Part shown: positions 55,593-64,000 of the stretch, one piece after another
Layout of the letters: each line of letters starts with the position of its first letter
How positions within the stretch are numbered: position 1 is the first letter of the stretch
DNA from: Gnomoniopsis sp. IMI 355080
Taxonomy: Eukaryota; Ascomycota; Sordariomycetes; Diaporthales; Gnomoniaceae
Direction of reading: 5' to 3'
DNA: 64,000 nt
NCBI GenBank assembly: GCA_027946555.1
Contig: JAPEVC010000094.1
Location: 1-64,000, forward strand
The notes under the pieces: generated by a model
The model's database searches: none
The model's input: only the letters and a program-made list of their open reading frames with translations
Told to the model about the DNA's origin: nothing
Position numbers and translations under genes: made by a program

Positions 55593-58500
55593 GGTCACTT
55601 TTGCCTGCTGTAATGTTACTGACAAACTTTTGTGGGACCTTTCCAGGAGACCTGGGAATCGAGGACGTCTAGGGACAAGGATCCATCATAAAGAAGGTCA
55701 AAGCTTTGTATTGATGAAAGAGAACCTCTCCATAGTTTTGTATAATTCACGAGCACAACTCCAACGCGGGGGGGAGCAGGTTTCCGAAGGACACCAATGA
55801 TGCGTGTGTTGAGGCTACTAGGACATTTGCAGACCGCAATCATAGAAACCCCCACGATAGACCACCCACCATCGGCCAAACCCCTTTTTGGCAGGATGAA
55901 ATGACTTGCATACGCCAAAAACGACCTATGCGGTTGTCGTTGTGCAGCCAGATGCCGCGCTACCCCTCCCAATCATGCCTCTGAAATTCCTCTTTCGGTA
56001 GCCGAAACCCCCAATACGGGCCCTGCGAGTAGCCACACTGTGGGTGAACTTATCAATCAATAGCGACGGTAATTGCTACATTGCCAAGCATGACCATCTT
56101 CTCATGTTTGTTCAATATCCAGAGAAAGAATCGTGAAGAGGACATTATTCACAGACAAGTATTGTATGCAGCTTCGTATCATGTGTTCATACCTGAATGT
56201 AGACAGTAGCATGATATTTCCTGCACCCCGGAGGCCGGCCCTTGGCCAATCTGCACATTCCTTGCCGGTATCCATCGTAAAGTCGCACGAATGAGGAAGG
56301 TCGGTATTTCGATCTTGGACGGCGCCGATATCAAGGCTCGACCATGACCCTTCCACAAAGGCTTTACTATTTCCAATTACAGTACCACTTTGGAGGGTAC
56401 TGCCCACCATCCGCGAGCGCGGCCCTGCATGCACAGTCGATCGCCGCTTCGGGACTTTAAAGCCTAGACTTCTGCCAAGTGGACCCCCATAAGTACATGA
56501 TATGTGGAGGGTGACGGGGTGAGTACGAAGCCTTGTCAGAACGATGCAACGTCTTCTATACTCATGCTCGCATCTTGCCGCGCATACCAAACAGTAATTC
56601 TGATAAGGGTGCGTGCAGCTTCTTATGCCAGCGTCCACTGTCACTCCACACAAAACACTAATGCGACGAGAGCCGTCCTTGATTGCGGCAAGCTCGAGCG
56701 AGTACTCTTTCGAGCGGGCCCGAGATCCGACAAACTATCCTGCAGGAAGCCCTCGGGCATGTCGTTCTCGAAGTTGGTCGGGCATGCTGCTCGGACGCTT
56801 CTGATGCTTGGACGGGACCCCGCGAATTAAAGAATGCAGTGATGGGGTCTCAACCTCATCATGACTTGTTATGGTGAAAGACGATATTTGAGAAATCGTA
56901 CCATATCATGTTCCCTTCGTGCAGATACGCATCGACGGATAGGTGCGTAGTAAACAGTCACGGCGCCGACCTCCGTGACTTACACGTAGTTCAGCTGAGA
57001 TTGGACTAGAGACCTTCAAAAGCGAGAATCGATATGCTTCCTGATGCTTGACGATTTTTTCCAGTCCGAAGATTGTTGGGACTCTTGGGACATCCTAGTG
57101 CATCGTAGTCCATCGTGTCCATCTAGTGTTGCATTCGCTTCCGAAATGACAGTTGCGCCACCACGACCCACCAGCTTGACGTCGGAAATACGTGGTACTT
57201 GATCGGCTATCGGGATATTCCGCTGCCTTTGCAAGTTGACGACTTGCTTGCCTGTCTGATAGATTGTGGTTCGTTCCAAGAAGATAGGGAGGTTGTACAG
57301 TGGGGGTTGCCCGAACACACGCGAGCACAGGTAAGGAATCTAGCGACTTCCGCCCCGCCGCGGCGCCCATCATGCAGACCATGTCTCCCGACCGGAGACC
57401 GTTGACGAGGAAGGATTTGCCCCATTTGCAGTACGACTCAGACTGACTGTTCGTATTGGTGAACCAGTTGCAGAGAATCCGGGAGTGGTGGATGACAGAG
57501 CAACCTACCTAGGGATATATTGATGCAGACATTACATCGTACATGACCTTCGATCTCCACTTTTAGGTATGTATTTTGCTTGCTGATAAGGCAGGTTATT
57601 GAGAACAATGAAAGCATGGATCGCATCTTGAATTAATGCACCATTGTCCTGGTTCCGAGGGCGGTGGCTGGGAGGGTCTACTGCAAGGAGTATCATTGAG
57701 TTACAATGACCAATATTCTTGCTTGTCCAAGCCCAGCTATTCATTCAGTCAGAAACAGGAAAAAAAAGAGCAACTTGTCCATCTCCGCATTTTGCTGCCT
57801 CCTTGGATGAAAGACAGCTCGGTGCGAGACTACACCATCTATTATTGATAGCCCTACATTCTAGTTACCTACCGAACAATGGATATCGTATCCATTATAG
57901 GTAACGATCCTCTAGTCGTGTGATATCCCAATCCAGGACATTTCAACCATGTTCTAATCACTGCATGCCAGGTTCACGCCTTGCCCATTGCAAACGCCCC
58001 AAAATTCTTCAGCTTCGGCAAAATACTAATGGTTTCAGCCTCGGAACATCCAGGGCGGCAGGCCCTTGCAGAATACGATCACGAATTGTTCTTCACTACT
58101 CGTCTTTGACGCAGGCCAGAACGTCCTTGCAGCTTTCACAGAGGGCTTCGTCGTTGCCGATCGCCGCGCAGGTGCGGTAAGGCTGCTGGCTCACGCTGTG
58201 TTGCCTTATACCAGCTCAAAAGTCCCACGAATACTTTTAACCATCAAGGCGGACCAGATCCATTGAAATTCTGCTACAATTGTTGACGTATTTACCACAC
58301 TTACTGTTGATATATTAATACTGACCACCAACGAGAAGCTTGGGGGTCTCTGGCTAAATATTTCCCACAGCAGTTGGCCTGTCACGATAGCTTCCCTTCT
58401 TCCTTCTTTATACGATCGATATACTGTCCTTCTTCCTGGTTTTAGTACTGAATCCCCGCTGTACAGCACTCAGACCTATAACACTTAACTCAGACTGGTC

Positions 58501-59091
58501 ACCTGCGTTGGTCCAGCCCCTTGGTCTTATTCTGGAACTTCTTCAACACAAACCGCAACTCGAGCCTTACGGACCTATAAAACTGTTTTGATCACTCTCG
58601 AACGTTTCTCTACATAGTCCGAGAATTAACATTACAAGTGTCGATATGGCCTTCTATGTGTAAGAGGGAGCTCTATCGAATTGGGACCGTTTCGCTGGTG
58701 TGACCGATGACCACTTGGAATTTCCAGTGCATACACGTGACGCCGCTGATGAGAACGACACGAAGTAAAGTAGTTTAGGAACAAAAATAGAGTCAAATTC
58801 GACTTGAGTTCATTATTTGTGGAAACCGAGGCCCTATGAAAGCTGCTGTCGTGCACAAATAGTGCATTGACTAGGATTTGAGACCCGTGAATGTGGCCCG
58901 AGTCTGACTCGTGCGACGAGCCCCTTTTATACACTGAAGTGTGGCAAATATAATTGAAGCCCATACTGAGTGAGTCTCACTGTAAGATTGTACGGATTAC
59001 CCAAGCGAGTTCAACACCGTCTATTTGAGGACTTGAATACGCCTTTCGACTATCTACCTAGGCTGCTGACCCGAAGCAAAACAGCGCCACT
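55593..59091. other. 3.5-kb region without a supported gene
   Basis: Only short or unrecognised open frames. Two minus-strand Cys-containing frames, 57095-57508 and about 58096-58206, look more protein-like than their surroundings and are listed under findings. CCTAGG-type motifs at 57510 and 59057. Confidence 0.45.
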
Positions 59092-59826
59092 ATGGGCGAC
59101 GCAGCAATATACGATACGCCGGACAAAAGTCCTGTCAAATTTCCCAAAGGATGGACTGTCTTCGCGCGTAACTTCGAAGCCACATTCGGATACACGTTAG
59201 AAATGGGCGTTGAGCGCGATCATCCTCTCTTCGCCGTGCGCATCCATTCGAACTTTTCCGTCTTCGGCCGGCCCGCATTGGTTCTGCATCTGGGCCCCAA
59301 CAAGGATGGCCCTCGACTCGGTGTGGTGAAGGACGCGACGCTGAACCCGACCAGGACCCACGATTTTGACATCTTCCTGCCGCCAGTCGGATCGGGGATG
59401 CTGGATAACGACGACGGAAAGAATGTAAAGATCGAAGTGAGGGCCCACATGTTGGAGCTGTTTCCCGTGCATAGATTTTCAGTGATGGTGGGTCAGGGCA
59501 GGGTGGAGAGCTTCGAGTGGCGGCATACAGTTGGCAAGGAGGTTAGTGATTTGGTCGGAGGGACTGCGGCTGGATGGACCCTGGTCAGGATGGGTGCGGC
59601 TGGTCAGACTGACGATGGTCGTGAGGTTGTGGCAGTCTGGGCTGCTGGATACCAGAGTAAGAAAGAGGCCATGAAGTTTCGGTTCCTGAGCTCAGGTGCT
59701 TCGGACGAGCTGGGTGATATGTTTGAGTCTGCAGCGGTCGTGTCTGCGCTGGGCATGTGGGACCATGTGAGACGGGCTAGACAGAAAAACCCGGATCATG
59801 GGGGGCAATCTATGATAAGCCTGTAG
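59092..59826 (+). CDS. Tubby/LURP-one-like fungal protein
   Basis: Single-exon, 244 residues from ATG 59092. Conserved fungal protein type with a beta-rich core: EMGVERDHPLFAVRIHSNFS, PALVLHLGPNKDGPRLGVVK, FDIFLPPVG, NVKIEVRAHML, FSVMVGQGRVESFEWRHTVG, WTLVRMG, EVVAVWAAG. The repeating strands that each carry 'polar-x-polar' residues, with a final hydrophobic helix (ESAAVVSALGMWDHVRRAR), fit the tubby C-terminal-like (LURP-one/scramblase) fold; this is pattern inference, not a proven homology. No signal peptide. Its stop lies only 41 bases from the stop of the convergent permease gene. Confidence 0.75.
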   Translation: MGDAAIYDTPDKSPVKFPKGWTVFARNFEATFGYTLEMGVERDHPLFAVRIHSNFSVFGRPALVLHLGPNKDGPRLGVVKDATLNPTRTHDFDIFLPPVGSGMLDNDDGKNVKIEVRAHMLELFPVHRFSVMVGQGRVESFEWRHTVGKEVSDLVGGTAAGWTLVRMGAAGQTDDGREVVAVWAAGYQSKKEAMKFRFLSSGASDELGDMFESAAVVSALGMWDHVRRARQKNPDHGGQSMISL

Positions 59827-59867
59827 GGACAACAAGCAGGCTTTGATTTGGCGCCGCCAGAACGCTC

Positions 59868-61490
59868 TCACTCTTGTCGCCTGCGCCATAGCGCCCTCTG
59901 CTTTCGAGCCACATAGAACAGGGATCCCAATATCCAGACAACAAGCAAGACCAAGGCCTGTGTAGGTGCAAATACAGCGCCTCTTACCAAAACAAAGCCG
60001 CTCACGATGGTGAACACTATAGGAATGAGGAGCATTGGCTTATAAGGCCGGTGGAGGCCAGGCTCACGGAAACGCAAGATGCAGGCTCCCAAGACCGTCA
60101 GGAAGAAGAAAGTGTATTCCCCAAGACCATTGAAAGTGACGAGTGAGCGGAAGTTACCGAGGAATATGAAAAGCGTTGACAGGCAGGTGTTGAGAAGGAT
60201 GGCGCGGATGGGGGCGTCTGATGTTGACTTCGCAGCATTCTCATCCTGCTGAGTTTGAGCCGCGCCAATACGCCCGACGACTGCGAAAAATTCCGGCAGC
60301 CAGTCTGCGTTCGCCGCTGCGACGGCCATTCGACCAGCGACGAAAGAGTTGCCCAGCAGTGAACCGGCCACCACCAGACAAATGAAGGCTGCAGCCACGA
60401 CGCCAAAGCCCTGACCAAGAAGTCTAGTAATGGCGGTAACAGCGACGCTGTCGGTGGTCGAAAGCACATTCCATGGGAGCAAAATGTAATAAGCCGCATT
60501 GGTCGCAAGAAAGCAGACAATAATGGTCGGAATGGCGGTATTGATGGCCAGCGGCAGCTGCTTGACTGGGTTTGAGAGTTCCGCGGAAACATATATACCT
60601 TTCTCCCAGCCGCTATAAGCCCACAAAGCTCCATAGAGTGCCGCAGAAAAGTGGCCAAGTAGCTGCCAGGTGCTGACATCCTGCCAGTGGGTGGTGCTGC
60701 CATCCGGCGCAACGGTATCTCGGTCCTCAAACCAGTGCTTCTTCCGCCAGTCGCCTCCACCAACCTTGATGTCGGGTTTAGCCAAGGAGATGATCAGTAC
60801 CACAACCCCAGCAATGACAACCCCAAAAATGCTCATGAATTTGATGGTGACGAAGAAGTTATTGAGTCGTGTGCTGGCCTTGGTGCTGATAGAGTTGGCC
60901 AGGTTCATGATGACCATGATCAGGACTGACATCAGCTTGTGTGAGATGCTATCTGCTTGGTCTGTCACTCCGGCAGCAGAGAAGATGCTCTCGACAAATA
61001 CGATAGAAAGGATGGCCAGCGTCGCCGGCATGACTGCCACAACCCAGGTCCAAGCGGCCAGATGCCCCCAGATATCTCCATAGATGTACTTCAGGTACGG
61101 CTGCACACCTCCTAGAAATGAACATCAGTACGTGTCGCCTCATAGAAGCAAAATTTGAGATGTACCTTCGCCTGGAATGGCGGTTCCAAGCTCCGCCATT
61201 GTGCTCGCTCCAGTCCACGCAAGCACGCCACCCACGAGCCAAATCACCAGAGCCAGGCCCGGCGAGGGAACATTTGTGTCTATCGAACCCGGGGACGTGA
61301 AAATTCCGCTGCCAATGACGATGGATATGATGATAGCGAAGGCATCTAGAGTCCCCAAGTTGCGCTGAAAAATACCCCGAGTGTCTCTCGGCGCAAAATC
61401 GTCTCCTCCCACTACTGCAGCTGATACGTCGCGCCTTGCGTTCGCCAACAGAGGCTGTGTTTCCGCATCTTGTCCTGCTTCCGGGGCCAT
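59868..61490 (-). CDS. LAT-family amino acid permease (methionine permease-like)
   Basis: Plasma-membrane amino acid transporter of the APC superfamily, L-type/Mup1-like branch; methionine as substrate is possible, not shown. Exons 61490-61166 and 61111-59868 give 522 residues; intron 61112-61165 (GTACAT...TTCTAG) joins AIPGEGGVQPYLKY. About 12 hydrophobic helices are visible, the first being FAIIISIVIGSGIFTSPGSI, which carries the unwound GSGIF substrate-binding motif of TM1. Others include LVIWLVGGVLAWTGASTM, FGVVIAGVVVLIISL, ALYGALWAYSGWE (TM6-type) and TIIVCFLATNAAYYILLPW. The N-terminal 45 residues are soluble (TQPLLANARRDV). The end is basic (ARKQRALWRRRQE). Confidence 0.93.
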
Positions 61491-62607
61491 TCTGACGTCT
61501 CCGTCGCGATGCCAAGTCCAACTTTGTATGCAGGTTGAACGCTTGAGGAGATGTAGCTTCTATCAGGCAACGTTGATATCTGGTCTAGACCCACCTGCTC
61601 CGGCCCGGTCCCGAGTGACTCAATGTGACCCGGACAAGGATCATGGGACTTTCACCTATCTCCGATACAAGAGCCGCATTCTTTGGTCTCAACCTCCCCC
61701 CACGGCATTTTGAATGACTACCTTCCCCTCTCTCAAAACATGGCTAAACCCCATGTAAAAGGGATGCCGGCAAACAAACTGAACCTTCATATGCTAATCG
61801 GCTTAATGGTGCATATATTTCATATATGTACATGCCAAAAACTTTTGCCCTGTATAGTATCAAAATACAAAACGATGGTCTCGAGAAGTTAGCTCGGCAG
61901 CACGTTGCAGCTTAGATCTCACATGAGTGCTCCAGCATATTGCCTGGGCTCTTTTGCTTACATACCTCCAATGACGTTCCTTGCTCTTCAGGGCCGTCTC
62001 CGTGGCTGATGAGTCTTCTCTTGAGTCTTGGCTATTCTCCTCACGACATCGAGAGCATCCTGCATACATCCTCTGAAAGCCAGCGACGTCTTCCCGGTGG
62101 TGTCGAGCGCGTTGCACGTGTTTGCGCGTGTCCATTCCGTCGGAATTAAGAATCAGGTAGAGCCGGGGTATACGGCTAAGGACACCTAGGTATCCGGACG
62201 ACATGGTTACTGTCACGACACTGGTGAAAGGTCTCACAATATTAAACTCCCTCGAGATGCGAGGGACCTGCGTGTCCCTTTTGTATTCAGGGTTCAACAA
62301 AGTGAAGACTTCGCGCAAGTCGTTATTTGGACGATGCTATAAAGAAGGGAAGATACCAGCGTCGGTAACTAAAAGAAAAGTATGGCTGTTCGTCGCTGAA
62401 TGTCAACCTGGAATGAGTGTGAGGAAGGACCTGAAAACGCGATAATCCCAATAAATTTTGCGCCCAGTGTGTCTGCCCAGTGAAAGGAAAGTAGATGATG
62501 TACCCGCACAATGCATTTTCTCGATCCCAGAAATGTTCTGATCCGTTGATTTTGTAACGTAGTGGGGACCGTGAAGTCCGTTGAGATACCGTCTTAGAAC
62601 AACCTTC
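61491..62607. other. Intergenic region, 1.1 kb
   Basis: 5' flank of the permease and 3' flank of the fasciclin gene. An ACACCTAGGTATCC motif lies near 62185. No gene recognised. Confidence 0.5.
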
Positions 62608-64000
62608 CTATAGCTCAATCTCAATGCTCGAACTTTCGTCGTTCTTGGTAGGCTCGACGTAGTCCTCAAGCCTCTCCATCAACTCCTCCACACTAACATC
62701 CTCGCCAAAGTCTTCACTGTTCTTCTTGTGGTGCTTGTGAGGTGGGATCAGAACGCTACTAGGAAGGTGAATGACACCGTTCTTTGCAATGGCGTCCTGA
62801 ACCTTGATCGAGATATATCCGTTGATCTTCACACGGATGATGCCACCCCATCGAGCGACGTCGATGGCAATGTTCTTGTCACCAAGTAGCGTGGGGACGT
62901 CCAGGTGGTAATGGCCACGGCCGACATCGTCACGAGTCTCGGCATCAGACTCGGAGTAATACGCGTCAGAGTAAACGACCTCGTTAGGTACAATGTGGTA
63001 CTAGAAACGTTGTCAGCATATTACAAAGAGATGATGGAAATATGCGAGTACGAAAGCGAGGAGGGCTTACCTTGAGGATGGCCTTAAGGTAGCCAAGACC
63101 CTTCTCCGTGTTGAAGAGGAAGGCGTTCGCGGCAGGACCGAGCTTGGCAAAGGCAGCATTGTCGGGAGCAAAAACCGTGCTGCCTACCATCTTGACACCG
63201 TGAATAAACTCGGTGAAGTTCGTCTTGTCGTAGGCGAGAAGCAGAGTTGAAAACTTCGATGGGAAGAGGGTAAGCTCACGACCGACAAATGGTGGCGGCA
63301 CCAGGATACTCTTGACGGCGTGAATGACACCATTCTTGGCTCCCTGCAATGCTTGTATTAGTTTTGAGAATCATCTGACTGGGAAGTAGAGCCAACATAC
63401 AATGTCGACAGCAATCACTTTGCTGTAGAAGTTCACTCGGACACCTGACAACAAGCCCACGCTCGTTCTGAGACGCTGAGGTTTATCGCCTAGAAGTGGC
63501 TCGTCCAGAGCGGTGGGCAGCGTGTGTGTTACGAGCACGCGTCCGGCAGGATACAGGCCCAAGCCAATGTGGTACTTCAGGACAGACTCGATGAATTCTT
63601 TAGAGGGCTTCTTGTCCTTAGGGATGTGCTCGAAAGCTGAGTCGACAGGGACGAACAGAGTGTAATTCGCCTTAGTGCTGTTCAACAACTGCACGATGTC
63701 GTCGTACTCGTCGACGAGCTTTGCGAATTTGGTTGTGTAGTTGCTTTTACTAATGAGCTGGTAGATGGTCAAGTCCGATGTCTTGTGTCCATGACGAGGC
63801 CTGTCTGTGGCGTCGACTCCGAGCTCCTCGTCGTCATCGAAGATCGACTCTAATTCGGTCTCGATCTCTCCTTTGACTTCATGCACGACATCTTCGACAA
63901 CGGTCGAAAACGTGTCGACCAGATCATGGGCTGATTTCGAGATCGAATCAGGTGACGACAACCAATCCAGCCATGAGATGTCGTCCTTGGGCTGTTCCTC
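62608..64000 (-). CDS. Fasciclin (FAS1) repeat protein, 5' end beyond window
   Basis: Cell-surface or vacuolar adhesion-type protein with two FAS1 domains. Exons within the window are 64000-63401 (continues outside), 63343-63071 and 63000-62608; introns 63344-63400 (GTATGT...TTGCAG) and 63001-63070 (GTAAGC...TTCTAG) join phase 0. Domain 1 runs from LTIYQLISKSNYTTKFAKLV through NYTLFVPVDSAFEHIP, LKYHIGLGLYPAG to AKNGVIHAVKSILVPP; domain 2 from FSTLLLAYDKTNFTEFI through TVFAPDNAAFAKLG, LKYHIVPNEVVYSD to AKNGVIHLPSSVLIPP. The FAS1 H-box and YHI box are present in both. N-glycosylation sites (NYT twice, NST, NFT) fit secretion. The stretch upstream is acidic and has no signal peptide in view. The C-terminus is acidic (KNDESSSIEIEL) with no GPI-like tail. 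Confidence 0.9.

Noticed and set aside
56102..56653. Minus-strand 183-codon frame
   Set aside because: No family or membrane/secretion pattern; neighbours in other frames look equally random.

Overview
The window is nuclear DNA of a filamentous ascomycete (Pezizomycotina, probably a Sordariomycete; the class is an inference). Genes are split by short introns of 51-143 bases with GTAAGT/GTGAGT-type donors, CTAAC/CTGAC-type branch points and CAG/TAG acceptors. Gene families are typical of this group: two Zn2Cys6 regulators, two rhodopsin/Pth11-like receptors, a hybrid histidine kinase and a fasciclin-domain protein. No transposon, CRISPR array or clear RIP-degraded tract was seen. Exon structures below were rebuilt by hand by joining reading frames across splice sites; each joined frame closes in phase and restores a conserved motif where the family is known.

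Left part (0-15.4 kb): the end of an eIF4E-family cap-binding protein with a GC-AG intron; convergent to it the intronless splicing factor SAD1/USP39; a two-exon unknown protein; a GNAT-like acetyltransferase with an easily missed acidic last exon; a Gly-rich protein with an NTF2-like end; a stand-alone type II-like thioesterase; an acyl-protein-thioesterase-like hydrolase; a secreted-type RNase T2.

Middle (15.4-42 kb): a 5.2-kb stretch with no supported gene, then a Zn2Cys6 regulator, a four-exon hybrid histidine kinase (GAF, HisKA, HATPase, REC), the CCR4 deadenylase, a class I methyltransferase with a long disordered N-terminus, a small LYR-motif (ETFRF1/LYRM5-like) protein read divergently from a hot-dog thioesterase, and a small bZIP factor. 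Three of these act in mRNA life: eIF4E, SAD1 and CCR4.

Right part (42-64 kb) looks accessory: a Pth11-like receptor, a second Zn2Cys6 regulator, a phloroglucinol (PhlG-type) hydrolase-like enzyme divergent from a D-2-hydroxyacid dehydrogenase, a tRNA-Val(AAC), a second Pth11-like receptor, then a tubby/LURP-like protein tail-to-tail with an amino acid permease, and a two-domain fasciclin protein that runs off the right edge. The receptor, regulator and hydrolase group is the best candidate for an unstudied environmental-response or aromatic-compound locus, but joint function is only inferred from neighbourhood.
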